DNA of 64,000 bases from positions 372,001 through 436,000 of the forward strand of contig NZ_FTMJ01000002.1 in NCBI RefSeq assembly GCF_900156095.1, given 5' to 3'. The translations under genes and the position numbers were made by a program. The notes beneath the pieces were generated by a model. It did not search any database. It was not told the origin of the DNA and saw nothing but the letters and a program-made list of their open reading frames with translations. This stretch comes from Aeromonas sp. RU39B. GTDB lineage: Bacteria > Pseudomonadota > Gammaproteobacteria > Enterobacterales > Aeromonadaceae. Position 1 is the first letter of the stretch. Each line of letters begins with the position of its first letter. This document shows, piece after piece, positions 45,248-54,610 of the stretch.

Positions 45248-46768
45248 ATGTGTGGCATTGTCGGCATAGTAGGCACCACTCCCGTCAACCAGGCTCTGTA
45301 TGACGCACTTACGGTGCTGCAGCACAGAGGCCAGGATGCGGCCGGTATCGTGACCGTGGATGATGGTCACTTCCGCCAGCGTAAGGCTAACGGGTTGGTG
45401 AAGGACGTTTTTGAAGTGCGCCACATGCAGCGTCTGAAGGGGAACATCGGGATTGGCCATGTGCGCTATCCCACAGCGGGCAGCTCTAGCGCTGCCGAAG
45501 CGCAACCCTTCTATGTGAACTCTCCCTACGGGCTGGCGCTGGCTCACAACGGCAACCTGACTAATGCCCATGAACTCAAGGAAGAGCAGTTCAAGCGAGC
45601 TCGTCGCCACATCAACACCACCTCCGACTCGGAAGTGCTGCTCAACGTATTGGCCCATGAGCTGGATCTGCTCGATAAGATGCAGCTGGCTCCTGACGAT
45701 GTGTTCACCGCCGTGAGCCGTACCCATCAGCAGGTGCGCGGTGCCTATGCGGTGGTGACTGTCATTATCGGTCACGGCCTGCTGGCGTTTCGTGATCCGA
45801 ACGGGATTCGTCCGCTGATCCTGGGTCGCCGTGTCGACGAGAGCGGCCACCTGGAGTACATGGTTGCCTCCGAAAGCGTGGCGCTCGATGCCATCGGGTT
45901 TGAAACCTTGCGCGATATCGCTCCGGGTGAAGCCATCTATATCACCGAGCAGGGCCAGCTTTTCTCCCAGCAGTGCAGTGATGCCCCGCAGCACAGCCCC
46001 TGCATTTTCGAATACGTCTACTTTGCTCGCCCGGACTCCTTTATCGACAAAGTCTCGGTCTATGGCGCCCGCCTCAACATGGGCCGCAAGCTTGGCGAAA
46101 AGATTGCCCGTGAGTGGGATGAGCTCGACATCGACGTGGTGATCCCGATCCCCGAAACCTCGTGTGACATTGCCCTTGAGATCGCTCAGCGTCTGGGCCT
46201 GCCTTATCGTCAGGGTTTTGTGAAAAACCGTTATATCGGTCGAACCTTTATCATGCCGGGCCAAACCCAGCGCAAGAAGTCGGTTCGCCGCAAGCTTAAC
46301 GCCATCAGCTCCGAGTTTAAGGGCAAGCGCGTGTTGCTGGTCGATGACTCCATTGTGCGCGGGACCACCTCCGAGCAGATCATCCAGATGGCCCGTGATG
46401 CGGGCGCTGCCAAGGTGTACTTTGCCTCTGCCGCACCGGAAATCCGCTTCCCCAACGTTTACGGCATCGACATGCCGAGCGCCAATGAGCTTATCGCTCA
46501 TGGTCGCGAAGTCGAAGAGATCTGCAAGCTGATCGGCGCCGATGGTCTGATTTTCCAGGATCTGGACGATTTGCAAGACGCAGTGCGTGAGCTGAACCCT
46601 GATCTGCGCCATTTTGAGACCTCGGTGTTTAACGGCCACTATGTGACCTCTGATGTGGATCAGGCCTATCTTGATCACCTCAACGCCGTGCGCAGTGACG
46701 ATAACAAGGCCGTGCGTGAGTGGAGTGAGAGTAGCGTCAACCTGGAGATGTTTAACGAAGGCAGTTAA
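45248..46768 (+). CDS. purF: Amidophosphoribosyltransferase
   Basis: The 506-residue first committed enzyme of purine synthesis, which takes ammonia from glutamine to convert PRPP to phosphoribosylamine. The N-terminal nucleophile Cys is in place (MCGIVGIVG, Cys2). The phosphoribosyl loop [17 protein letters not shown] lies near residue 365. No [4Fe-4S] Cys set is expected in this enteric-type form. It follows cvpA behind a PurR box, so purine repression is likely. A strong terminator follows it. Confidence 0.97.
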   Translation: MCGIVGIVGTTPVNQALYDALTVLQHRGQDAAGIVTVDDGHFRQRKANGLVKDVFEVRHMQRLKGNIGIGHVRYPTAGSSSAAEAQPFYVNSPYGLALAHNGNLTNAHELKEEQFKRARRHINTTSDSEVLLNVLAHELDLLDKMQLAPDDVFTAVSRTHQQVRGAYAVVTVIIGHGLLAFRDPNGIRPLILGRRVDESGHLEYMVASESVALDAIGFETLRDIAPGEAIYITEQGQLFSQQCSDAPQHSPCIFEYVYFARPDSFIDKVSVYGARLNMGRKLGEKIAREWDELDIDVVIPIPETSCDIALEIAQRLGLPYRQGFVKNRYIGRTFIMPGQTQRKKSVRRKLNAISSEFKGKRVLLVDDSIVRGTTSEQIIQMARDAGAAKVYFASAAPEIRFPNVYGIDMPSANELIAHGREVEEICKLIGADGLIFQDLDDLQDAVRELNPDLRHFETSVFNGHYVTSDVDQAYLDHLNAVRSDDNKAVREWSESSVNLEMFNEGS

Positions 46769-46791
46769 ACGTTGATAGTCAGTGACATAGA

Positions 46792-46820
46792 CAACGGGGG
46801 CTGAAGCCCCCGTTGTTGTT
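46792..46820 (+). terminator. purF terminator
   Basis: The 10-bp stem CAACGGGGGC/GCCCCCGTTG with a TGAA loop is followed by TTGTTT. It starts 24 bp after the purF stop. Confidence 0.88.
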
Positions 46821-46894
46821 TCTGCCCTCTTGGAGAGGCGCACGGGATTGGGTACGATAGCGCCCCGACTTTGATGCGACGCCCGAGGCTGACA

Positions 46895-47659
46895 ATGACC
46901 ATGGATGCGCTGCTGGCCCCGGTAAAGGCCTTCTTGCAGTGTGAAACGCCGGATGAATGGATTGCGGTTGCCTGCTTGCCGGAAAATCTGCCGATCTTGC
47001 TGATTGATCATGCCAATTGCGAAACCAAGGCGGCCATGACGGCTCACAGCTTGGTGCGCCGCTACTGTCTGCCCAAGGGCAAACGCCATCTGCTGCCCAA
47101 ACTCGATTTTTACCGTGAGCTCGAAGCCCTGCCGGAAAAAGCCGAGGTGCTGGGCAAGCGGACCATGGCCGAGGGGGATCGCAGTGTGTTTGCCGAGCTT
47201 GAGCGCAATCCCTTGCTGTTTCCCATGGTGCGCCTGATCCAAGAAGAGCTGCATCACTTTGAACAAGTGCTCGAGATCATGAACGAGCGAGGCATTGCCT
47301 ACGAGGCGGTCAGTGCCTCCCGTTATGCCCGTGGCATGATGGGGGCGGTGCGCACCCATGAGCCGGCAACCATCGTCGATAAGCTGATCATCGGGGCCTA
47401 TATCGAAGCGCGCTCTTGCGAGCGATTTGCCAAGCTAGCCCCCCATTTGGATGAGGCGCTGGGCCGTTTCTATGTCTCGCTGCTACGCTCTGAAGCGCGT
47501 CATTATCAGGATTATCTGGCATTGGCAGAGCAGTTTGCTGGCGCGGATATCAGTGAGCGGATCCGGTTCTTTGGTGAGCTTGAGGCAGCATTGATTTGTT
47601 CACCGGATGAGCAGTTTCGCTTTCACAGCGGCTGCCCTGTCAAAACTGACAGTTGTTGA
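46895..47659 (+). CDS. miaE: tRNA-(ms2io6A37) hydroxylase
   Basis: A 254-residue di-iron monooxygenase that hydroxylates the isopentenyl side chain of ms2i6A at tRNA position 37. The iron ligands of the ferritin-like fold are visible: Glu in AEGDRSVFAELE, the EELHHF motif, and Glu/His in EARSCERF and RSEARHYQDYL. ATG 46895 is chosen over the upstream in-frame ATG at 46871 because the core begins at once after it. The enzyme is patchy in gammaproteobacteria; E. coli lacks it. It stands alone after the purF terminator. Confidence 0.9.
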   Translation: MTMDALLAPVKAFLQCETPDEWIAVACLPENLPILLIDHANCETKAAMTAHSLVRRYCLPKGKRHLLPKLDFYRELEALPEKAEVLGKRTMAEGDRSVFAELERNPLLFPMVRLIQEELHHFEQVLEIMNERGIAYEAVSASRYARGMMGAVRTHEPATIVDKLIIGAYIEARSCERFAKLAPHLDEALGRFYVSLLRSEARHYQDYLALAEQFAGADISERIRFFGELEAALICSPDEQFRFHSGCPVKTDSC

Positions 47660-47728
47660 CGTTGCAGTGACTCCCGTATGGTGTACGTGTTCCTACTACG
47701 AGCGACTCAATTTGTGTTTTTTCACTCG

Positions 47729-47754
47729 AACCCGGCCCATGCCGGGTTTTTTTT
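47729..47754 (+). terminator. Terminator downstream of miaE
   Basis: The stem AACCCGGC/GCCGGGTT with a CCAT loop is followed by six further Ts. It lies 70 bp after miaE, with no gene between. Confidence 0.9.
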
Positions 47755-47883
47755 CGTCAATAACTTATTGGATTTTTAGTGTTTAATTTATGACTAACAA
47801 AATGATGGTAAAAAAGATAGCCAAGCTATCTGCCCATCGTCAAGGCACTGGAAAAGTAGCCGTTCCTATTAAGCGATTAGACA

Positions 47884-49305
47884 TCAGTCCAGACGCTGCT
47901 GCCTGATCCGGGTTGCGCTGATCACGGCAGCCAGGGCAGCCATCACTGCAGCAGCAATCAGGCAAACATGAGTACCATGGCCGGGGGAGGCGTTAAACAC
48001 CAGTGCCACCAGCGCCGCGCCGCTGGTTTGGCCGACCAGTCGCGCCGTGCCGAGCATGCCGCTGGCGCCACCACTGCGATGGCGTGGGGCGGCGCTGACG
48101 ATGGTGTGATTATTGGGCGATTGAAACAGACCAAATCCGGCGCCGCACAGCGCCATGCGCCACATCACATCCCAATGCGCGGGCGCAGCGGGCAGCAGTG
48201 CCAGTGCCAGTAGTCCGCCTGAGAACAGTGCCAGTCCCATTGCCCCGAGCAGCCCCGGGTGTACCCGCTCAATCAAGCGTCCGGCCATGGGGGCCACGAT
48301 CATGGTGGCTATCGGCCAAGGGGTAAGTAGCAAGCCGGTAGCTACGGTGCTCAGTCCTAACGTGTTCTGGAAATAGAAGGGGAGCGACACCATGGCCAGC
48401 ATCTGGGCACAAAACGAGGTGATGGATGTCAGCATGGAGAGGCTAAACAGCGGGATGCGCAGCAGATCCACCGGCAACAGTGGCATGGGCTGGCGCAGTT
48501 GTCGGCGCACAAACAGGGTGCCGACTACTAAGGTGAGCAGCACTCCCGCCGCCACCCATGACCAGGCATGCTGGTGGGCAATCGCCGAGAAGGTGAGAAA
48601 GAACAGGCCAAAGGTCAGGGCATTTTGCACCGCACTGAGTACATCAAAGCGTCCAGCGTGGCTCTTTTCACTCAGCGGCAAGTAACGCAGCCCCAGCAGC
48701 AGGGCCACCAGACCGATGGGGACGTTGATGGCAAACAGCCAGGGCCAAGGGGCCAGCGATAGAATGGCTGCGGCGACGGTAGGCCCGGCGGCCGTGGCGG
48801 CGGCCACCACGAGCGAGTTGATCCCCATGCCGCGACCCAATCGGGATTTGGGATAGATCTGGCGAATAAGCGCCGTGTTCACGCTCATCAGGGCGGCAGC
48901 GCCCAATCCTTGCAGCACTCGGGCCAAGGTGAGACTCATCAGTGAATCGGCCAGTGCACAGTTGACCGACATCACCACAAACAGCACCAGCCCGGCCAGA
49001 TAGACGCGCCGATATCCCACCAGATCCCCAAGCGATGAGAGCGCCAGCAAGGTCATGGTGATCACCAGCTGATACGCATTCACGATCCAGATGGAAGTGC
49101 CGGCCGTAGTCCCCAGCTCGCGGGCAATACTGGGGAGCGCCACGTTCACTATCACCCCATCCAGCACCGCCATGGTGATGCCAAGGGCAATGGTGATAAT
49201 GGCGCCAAGGCGAGCCGGCATCGCGATGCCATCACTGCTGCCTGAGAGGCGAGGCGGCGTGATCCAGCGGGAAACGTGGGCGGTTATCTGGGGAACAAGT
49301 GACAT
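47884..49305 (-). CDS. MFS drug-type efflux transporter (DHA2 family, 14 segments)
   Basis: A 473-residue transporter with about fourteen membrane segments, the DHA2 arrangement. The motif A region is SLGDLVGYRRVYL, and motif C-like GINSLVVAAATAAGPTVAA follows. The N-terminus has TMAVLDGVIVNVALPSIARELG (in part), typical of SmvA/EmrB-like exporters of dyes, quaternary amines or other cations. The start is ATG 49305 behind GGAG; the in-frame TTG upstream is unlikely. The YhbP-like gene lies upstream on the same strand with 79 bp between. The substrate is not shown. Confidence 0.88.
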   Translation of the reverse strand: MSLVPQITAHVSRWITPPRLSGSSDGIAMPARLGAIITIALGITMAVLDGVIVNVALPSIARELGTTAGTSIWIVNAYQLVITMTLLALSSLGDLVGYRRVYLAGLVLFVVMSVNCALADSLMSLTLARVLQGLGAAALMSVNTALIRQIYPKSRLGRGMGINSLVVAAATAAGPTVAAAILSLAPWPWLFAINVPIGLVALLLGLRYLPLSEKSHAGRFDVLSAVQNALTFGLFFLTFSAIAHQHAWSWVAAGVLLTLVVGTLFVRRQLRQPMPLLPVDLLRIPLFSLSMLTSITSFCAQMLAMVSLPFYFQNTLGLSTVATGLLLTPWPIATMIVAPMAGRLIERVHPGLLGAMGLALFSGGLLALALLPAAPAHWDVMWRMALCGAGFGLFQSPNNHTIVSAAPRHRSGGASGMLGTARLVGQTSGAALVALVFNASPGHGTHVCLIAAAVMAALAAVISATRIRQQRLD

Positions 49306-49384
49306 AAAACAGCGCTCCGGCAAAGGGAGACAAGATAAGAAGAGGTTACGCTACGGTGTTCTGTCAACTGGCGCAATCGAATGG

Positions 49385-49822
49385 TCACTCGGCCTGCGTG
49401 CGCTGCCACAGGGTCTTTTGGCCGAAGATGAGATGATTGCTGGTGTGTTTGATGCTCTCGAGCCACAACGCCCAAAACGTGTGGCGACCGACTCTGGCGA
49501 TAGGATGGCGCTCGCAGAAGATCTCGCGGGCAGCTTTTGCGTCATCGCCGTCAAGGCACTCGGCGCGAGCGGTCAGCTGAATACCGGCAATCTCGCGCCA
49601 CTGCTCGGGCTGACCACTAATGGTGCCGGCAATCAGAGGATGGCGGTGCATCGCGTCGCCGTGGCGCGTATCGCTGCTGGTCAGCAGAATAAGGCGTGCC
49701 TGCGCCAGGTCAGCGGCGTAAAAGCAGCTGGCAGCCCAAGGGCCCTCGGCGGTGATGACTGCCAGTCCTACCACATGATGGGCCAGTAAAAAGTCGCGGA
49801 TGGGGGAAACGATCGGGTTCAT
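49385..49822 (-). CDS. YhbP-like protein (UPF0306, FMN-binding split barrel)
   Basis: A 145-residue protein of the pyridoxamine-5'-phosphate-oxidase-like fold matching E. coli YhbP: AASCFYAADLAQARLILLT near residue 30, TRHGDAMHRHPLIAGTISGQP (in part) and RHPIARVGRHTFWALWLESIKHT (in part). ATG 49822 has GGAG seven bases upstream. The family's reaction is not established. It lies between the DUF554 gene (after a terminator) and the MFS pump. Confidence 0.85.
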   Translation of the reverse strand: MNPIVSPIRDFLLAHHVVGLAVITAEGPWAASCFYAADLAQARLILLTSSDTRHGDAMHRHPLIAGTISGQPEQWREIAGIQLTARAECLDGDDAKAAREIFCERHPIARVGRHTFWALWLESIKHTSNHLIFGQKTLWQRTQAE

Positions 49823-49840
49823 CACGGCTCCACACAATTA

Positions 49841-49865
49841 AAGAGGCCCGGCGCAGGGCCGGGCC
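49841..49865 (-). terminator. Terminator of the ubiD-ubiX-DUF554 cluster
   Basis: The 8-bp GC-rich stem GGCCCGGC/GCCGGGCC with a five-base loop is followed on the minus strand by TCTTTAATT. It lies 17 bp after the DUF554 stop. Confidence 0.75.
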
Positions 49866-49881
49866 GACAGCATAACGCCCC

Positions 49882-50598
49882 TTAGTGGATGAAAGTAGCC
49901 CACAGGTGCGAGAAGGGCATCACCAGCAGCAGAGCGGGCAGCATGTTGGCAACCGGGAACACCTTGATGCCGCAGATGCGAAGGCCGGTGGCGAACATGA
50001 TAAGCCCGCCGGCGGCCGAGAAATCGGCCATCATGCTCTCGTTGACCAGCGGCAGGATCAGGGCGGCCAGCGCCGCCAGACCAAGCTGGATAGCCAGTTG
50101 CGGCGCCGCGATGGTCGCCACGGCATAGCCCAGAGAGGTGGCAAAAATCGCCGAGGTAAACAGATCGAGGATCGCCTTGATATAGAGGATGGAGGGATCG
50201 CCGGTCATCCCTTCGTGCATCGAGCCGAAGATACCGGTACCACTGGCACAAAACAGCACCAAGATGGCGACAAAGCGCTCCATGAACTCTTCATGGCTCA
50301 GCCCCTCGGTCGGCGGGAAGATTTTGTCAACCAGGGAGCGAGCGACACCGGCCACCCGGCCAATTCCGCGCTCGAGATAAACCAGCTCACCCAACATGGC
50401 CCCAAGCACCATGGCCAGTACCACGGCCGGCATGTGGGTCACCTTGATAATCAGCACGATACCCAGCCCCATGGAGGCGAGGCCGAAGGTCAGGGGCAGG
50501 GCTGTACGCAGCCGCTCTGGCAGGCGGGTGCCCATAAAGGCCCCCACCAGACCGCCGACGACCACGGCGGTTCCGTTGACATAAGGTCCAATCAGCAT
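49882..50598 (-). CDS. DUF554 membrane protein
   Basis: A 238-residue protein with about seven hydrophobic segments and the DUF554 pattern: MLIGPYVNGTAVVVGGLVGA at the N-terminus, a central ASGTGIFGSMHEGMTGDPSIL and IKVFPVANMLPALLL near the end. The E. coli relative is YqgA. The function of the family is not known. It is the last gene of the ubiD-ubiX set, 18 bp after ubiX, so a membrane partner, for example a transporter or an exporter of the acid or phenol, is possible but unproven. Confidence 0.85.
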   Translation of the reverse strand: MLIGPYVNGTAVVVGGLVGAFMGTRLPERLRTALPLTFGLASMGLGIVLIIKVTHMPAVVLAMVLGAMLGELVYLERGIGRVAGVARSLVDKIFPPTEGLSHEEFMERFVAILVLFCASGTGIFGSMHEGMTGDPSILYIKAILDLFTSAIFATSLGYAVATIAAPQLAIQLGLAALAALILPLVNESMMADFSAAGGLIMFATGLRICGIKVFPVANMLPALLLVMPFSHLWATFIH

Positions 50599-50616
50599 GA
50601 CAACTTCCTACGTTTG

Positions 50617-51216
50617 TTATGAGACTGTCGGCTGGGGGGCGGTGATGCCGCCCTCTTCTCCCCAGCGCGGCAGGTGATTGATTTCCAGACCGAACAGATC
50701 CAGCGCCCGGCCCACGCTGTGGGTGACTATCTCATCCACAGTGTGTGGCCGCTGGTAGAGGGCCGGAACGGGCGGGAAGATGATCCCGCCCATTTCGGTG
50801 ACCCGGCGCATGTTATCCAGATGGGCCAGATTGAGCGGGGTCTCCCGCACCATCAGCACCAGCTTGCGCCGATCCTTGAGCGCCACGTCGGCAGCGCGGG
50901 TCAGCAGGTTGTCGGTCATGGCATGGGCAATGGAGGCCAGCGACCGCATGGAGCAGGGCGCAACCAGCATGCCCATGGTGCGAAATGACCCGCTGGCGAT
51001 GGAGGCGCCCAGGTTCTCCAAGGGGTGAACCACGTCCGCCATCTCGAGTACGGCCTTACGGCTGTAGTCGGTTTCCAGATGACGGGTCATCTCTGCCCCT
51101 TTGGAGATCACCAGGTGAACTTCCACGTCCATGGGTTTGAGCAGCTCCAGGGCTTTCATGCCGTACTGAAAGCCGGTGGCACCACTGATGCCGATAACGA
51201 TGCGCCTCGGTTGCAT
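50617..51216 (-). CDS. UbiX-type flavin prenyltransferase
   Basis: A 199-residue protein making prenylated FMN, the cofactor of UbiD enzymes. It has the flavin loop [21 protein letters not shown] near residue 5 (in part) and [17 protein letters not shown] near residue 137. It lies 15 bp after the ubiD-type gene, so it is dedicated to that decarboxylase. Close relatives are the B subunits of non-oxidative hydroxyarylic acid decarboxylases (VdcB, EcdB, KpdB). The housekeeping ubiX may be elsewhere. Confidence 0.9.
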   Translation of the reverse strand: MQPRRIVIGISGATGFQYGMKALELLKPMDVEVHLVISKGAEMTRHLETDYSRKAVLEMADVVHPLENLGASIASGSFRTMGMLVAPCSMRSLASIAHAMTDNLLTRAADVALKDRRKLVLMVRETPLNLAHLDNMRRVTEMGGIIFPPVPALYQRPHTVDEIVTHSVGRALDLFGLEINHLPRWGEEGGITAPQPTVS

Positions 51217-51231
51217 GGCAGCTCCTCGTGA

Positions 51232-52710
51232 TTACTCGAAGTCAGGCAGGAAGCGCTTGACGTCCACGTCCATAAACTTGGAGCGCTGGAAGTGCGACTT
51301 CAGGTTAAACGGCACGGTGCAGTCAAAGATGGTTTTGCACGACGAGCCGACCTGACGAATGGTGTGGCTGAACTCCGGCGTTTGAGACGGATCGAGCGGA
51401 TGGCAACGCACGCCCGGGATAAACACGGTGCTGACATCACCCTGGTAGCGGGTCTGCATCGCCCACAACACATCGTCGGTATCGAAGATATCCACGTCCT
51501 CGTCGACCAATATGACGTGCTTGAGCTCGGGGAATGCCGAGAACGCCAGCAGGGCGGCCTGACGCTGACGACCCTCATCGACCGGTGCGGATTTTTTAAA
51601 CTGCATCACGGCGAGGAACTTGCCACCGCCGGATGTGTGGGCGAAGACGTTCAAGAGCTTGCCGGGCATGGCGCGACCCACCATGTCGAGGATGCTCGCC
51701 TCGGTCGGGATACCGGCCATGTTGACGTGCTCTTCGCTCGGGCCGACGGTGGTTTGCAGGATCGGGTTGATGCGATGAGTGACGGCCTTGACCTTGATAA
51801 CCGGCAGGGCGTTTTTGGACTCGCCGGTATAGCCGGGGAACTCCGGCATGGCTTTGCCGGTGTTGGTGTTCTGATCTTCACGCACCCGCACGTTTGGCAG
51901 CAGTTCGCCTTCGATGACCACTTCGGCGTGGGCGATGGCGCGCTCTGAAATGGTCAGGCAGCGGGTCAGTTCGACCGGGCGACCGCGAATTGCACCGGCT
52001 ACTTGCAGCTCGTCATAGCCTTGCGGTGTTGTCGGCGGCTCAAAGCAGGCGGCAATCTCGATGGCCGGATCAACCCCGATGCTGATCGAAATCGGCAGCG
52101 GCTTGCCAGCAGCTTCTGCCTTCATACGAAACGCATCGATATGGCGGCCGGGGGTGAGCCACATGGAGAGCTCGTCACGGCTTTGCACGCACAGGCGGTG
52201 AATGGTGATGTCCGACTCGCCGGTTTCCGGATCCGAGGCGTAGCACATCCCCATGGTGAAGTAGGGGCCGGAGTCCTCTTCGGTGTTGGTCGGTGCCGGC
52301 AGCAGGGTGCGCAGATCAAAATCAGGATCGCTGGCCAGATGGACCACTTCCTGGCACTGCGCTTTCTCGGCACCCACTTCTATCGGGGCAATCGGGTTTT
52401 GTACCGCGTCTTTGAGCAAAAAGCCGAGGCGCTCTGGCTCACAGCCCAGCAGATGACCAACCCGTTTGCGCGAGCCTACCAGGCCGATGGCAACCCGAAA
52501 ATCGGGATAGCCTTTGACGTTATTGAACATCATCGCCGGGCCATTCTTGCGGGTCGGACGCATGCAGGTGCCACCGGCACCGACAATGCGGTAGACGCCC
52601 GACAGCTCGGCGTGAGGATTGACTTCCACATCGGTGCTGACCATTTCACCGGGGATGCTCTGCAACAGCTCAAGGGCTGAGCGCAGATCATGGACTTCTG
52701 GTGTTGCCAT
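51232..52710 (-). CDS. UbiD-family hydroxyarylic acid decarboxylase
   Basis: A 492-residue prenyl-FMN decarboxylase. ATG 52710 follows GAGAGGTAG and fits the family start (LRSALELLQSIPGEM); the 34 extra residues of the longer frame are not family-like. It has DPDFDLRTLLPAPTNTEEDSG (in part) near residue 130, a usual region, and VILVDEDVDIFDTDDVLWA near residue 407. Membership in the VdcC/EcdC/KpdC subgroup, which reversibly decarboxylates vanillate, gallate or 4-hydroxybenzoate, is inferred from the dedicated ubiX. The small D subunit often found with such pairs is not seen. It is divergent from a LysR gene. Confidence 0.9.
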   Translation of the reverse strand: MATPEVHDLRSALELLQSIPGEMVSTDVEVNPHAELSGVYRIVGAGGTCMRPTRKNGPAMMFNNVKGYPDFRVAIGLVGSRKRVGHLLGCEPERLGFLLKDAVQNPIAPIEVGAEKAQCQEVVHLASDPDFDLRTLLPAPTNTEEDSGPYFTMGMCYASDPETGESDITIHRLCVQSRDELSMWLTPGRHIDAFRMKAEAAGKPLPISISIGVDPAIEIAACFEPPTTPQGYDELQVAGAIRGRPVELTRCLTISERAIAHAEVVIEGELLPNVRVREDQNTNTGKAMPEFPGYTGESKNALPVIKVKAVTHRINPILQTTVGPSEEHVNMAGIPTEASILDMVGRAMPGKLLNVFAHTSGGGKFLAVMQFKKSAPVDEGRQRQAALLAFSAFPELKHVILVDEDVDIFDTDDVLWAMQTRYQGDVSTVFIPGVRCHPLDPSQTPEFSHTIRQVGSSCKTIFDCTVPFNLKSHFQRSKFMDVDVKRFLPDFE

Positions 52711-52822
52711 ACTTGCTACCTCTCTATGGATAGATAAGAACAATTCGCTGGCAACTATAGGGAAAGGAGTATGAGAGAAAAAACACCGTTTAAGTTGGGG
52801 CTTGTATACCAAAAAGATATGA

Positions 52823-52838
52823 TGTGATGGCTATCACG
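52823..52838. promoter_or_regulatory. CRP-like site in the ubiD/LysR gap
   Basis: TGTGATGGCTATCACG fits the CRP consensus TGTGA-N6-TCACA with only the last base off. It is in the 184-bp gap between ubiD and the LysR gene, 113-128 bp upstream of the ubiD start and 57-72 bp upstream of the LysR start. Confidence 0.75.
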
Positions 52839-52845
52839 TTGATTT

Positions 52846-52878
52846 AAAGACAAATATAACGCCCGATTAATTGTCTTT
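52846..52878. promoter_or_regulatory. Inverted repeat, possible LysR-family operator
   Basis: AAAGACAA (52846-52853) and TTGTCTTT (52871-52878) are perfect inverted copies with a 17-bp AT-rich spacer, ending 16 bp before the LysR start. LysR-type operators are often interrupted dyads close to their own gene; the length is larger than the classic T-N11-A core. Confidence 0.45.
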
Positions 52879-52894
52879 TCATGGTGGAATAGGT

Positions 52895-53794
52895 ATGGAT
52901 CTCAAGCGATTGCGTTATTTTTGTACCGTCATGGAGCAGGGCAATATCACCCGTGCCGCCGAGGTACTCAACATGGCGCAGCCGCCCCTGAGCAAGCGGC
53001 TGCAAGAGTTAGAAGAGGAGCTGGGGGTCAAACTGTTTCTGCGCCAGGGACGCCGGCTTGAGCCTACTTCCGCCGGCTACTACCTCTATGAAAAGGCGGG
53101 CGGGATTTTGCGCCAGGTCGAGCAGGTCGCGCTCGATACCCAGCAGTTCTCGCTGCGTGGCAAGCGGGTGATCCGCCTTGGGCTCACCCATCTGTTTCAG
53201 CGCTACTTCTCGCCGCTGCTGTTGGCACTGCGCCAGCGTATTCCCCATGCCGAGTGGCAAATCCAGGTATCGGACTCCAGTCACCTGGAGACATTACTGG
53301 GCCATAATCTGCTCGATTTTGCCCTTATTCAGCGCCCCGCCAAGCTCGAAAGTTACACCTGTATCACCTTGCCACCGGTGCATCTCAAGGCTGTGGTACA
53401 CCGCGCCTTACTACCGGATCGGGATATGCGCACGGCGCTGTCATTTTCTGAGTTGGGGGAGTTGCCGCTCATCATGCTCAAGCGCGCCAGCGGGGCGGGG
53501 ACCATGGAATATCTGATGAATCAGCTGCGTAAATCCGGGGTGCAACCGGACGTGCTGATGTATATCTCCCAGCCGGAGCTAATCCTCAACTGGCTGGAGG
53601 GGGGATTAGAGGCAGCGGCGCTACTGCCCGCCTCGGAAATTCGCGCCGAGCAGCTTAATCACAGCCGCTGCTTTGATATCTTGCCCAGTCAGCAGGTGTT
53701 TTATCCCGCCATCGTCAAGCTCACTGCTACGCCACCTCTGCATGAGTTGGTGAGCCTGATTGAGCAGGGCTACCCGTTTAGCGATCCCCTCTGA
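52895..53794 (+). CDS. LysR-family regulator of the decarboxylase cluster
   Basis: A 299-residue LysR protein. The N-terminal helix-turn-helix holds VMEQGNITRAAEVLNMAQPPLSKRLQELE (given in part), and the rest is the effector domain (IRLGLTHLFQRYFSPLLLALR near residue 95, in part). ATG 52895 follows TAGG; a longer in-frame ATG at 52871 lies inside the inverted repeat. Divergence from ubiD with a dyad between them argues that it controls that cluster, perhaps in response to an aromatic acid. Confidence 0.92.
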   Translation: MDLKRLRYFCTVMEQGNITRAAEVLNMAQPPLSKRLQELEEELGVKLFLRQGRRLEPTSAGYYLYEKAGGILRQVEQVALDTQQFSLRGKRVIRLGLTHLFQRYFSPLLLALRQRIPHAEWQIQVSDSSHLETLLGHNLLDFALIQRPAKLESYTCITLPPVHLKAVVHRALLPDRDMRTALSFSELGELPLIMLKRASGAGTMEYLMNQLRKSGVQPDVLMYISQPELILNWLEGGLEAAALLPASEIRAEQLNHSRCFDILPSQQVFYPAIVKLTATPPLHELVSLIEQGYPFSDPL

Positions 53795-53821
53795 GCGTGA
53801 TGCCTGATAGGGGCGTAGGGG

Positions 53822-54610
53822 TTAACGGCGGTATTCGTTGTCGTAGTTCTGGATCAGGCGCTTGGTGACATCGTGCTGCGGATCGGCAAACACCCGCAGG
53901 GTCTTACCGCGCTCGACCACCTGTCCTTCGTGCATCACCAGCACTTCGTCACTGATGTGGCTCACAACGCCTAAATCATTGGCGACCATGATGTAGCTCA
54001 GCCCCATGCTCTCTTGCATCTCGAGCAGCAGGTTGATCATCTGCGAGCGCACCGAAATATCCAGGCTGGCCAGGGTTTCGTCCGCCACCACAATCAGCGG
54101 ATTGAGGATAATGGCCCGCGCCAGTGCCACCCGCTGTCTTTGGCCCGCCGAGAGCATGGAGGGGTAGAACAAGGCGTGCTCGGGCAGCATGCCTACCCTG
54201 CGCAATGTCTCTTGCACCCGCCTTTCACGCTCTTGTGGCGTGAGCTCGGTGTTAAGGCGCAGCGGCGTTTCCAGAATCCGCCCCACCCGCAGCTTGGGGT
54301 TGAGTGAGGAGTTGGGATCTTGAAAAATCATCCGCAGCAGTTTGCAGCGGGTTTGATAGTCGCCGTGACGCATCAGCTCGCCGTTGATGTGGATCTCGCC
54401 GCTGGTGGGGGCCACCGCGCCCGCCAGGATCTTGGCCAGCGTGCTTTTGCCCGAGCCAGCCTCACCGACAATGGCCAGGGTCTGACCCACCTCCAGTTGG
54501 AAGGAGAGGGATTTGATCGCCTCAACCCGGTGGCGGCGTAACAGGCCAATCCGGTTGTGGAAGACCTTGCTGAGTTGTCGCACCTGCAGCAGCGGGGTTG
54601 CGTCGCTCAC
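53822..54610 (-). CDS. sapF: Peptide ABC importer ATPase SapF
   Basis: A 262-residue ATPase, one of two of the Sap transporter. Walker A is [14 protein letters not shown] (near residue 47-60), signature [15 protein letters not shown], Walker [14 protein letters not shown]. The start is GTG 54610, overlapping the sapD stop by four bases (GTGA); the longer in-frame start would bring 41 unrelated residues. The system takes up peptides and is linked to antimicrobial-peptide resistance and potassium uptake in enterics. Confidence 0.93.
   Translation of the reverse strand: MSDATPLLQVRQLSKVFHNRIGLLRRHRVEAIKSLSFQLEVGQTLAIVGEAGSGKSTLAKILAGAVAPTSGEIHINGELMRHGDYQTRCKLLRMIFQDPNSSLNPKLRVGRILETPLRLNTELTPQERERRVQETLRRVGMLPEHALFYPSMLSAGQRQRVALARAIILNPLIVVADETLASLDISVRSQMINLLLEMQESMGLSYIMVANDLGVVSHISDEVLVMHEGQVVERGKTLRVFADPQHDVTKRLIQNYDNEYRR

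Noticed and set aside
45212-47359. A 715-codon minus-strand frame opposite purF and miaE
   Set aside because: It spans two unmistakable genes and their terminator and has shadow composition.
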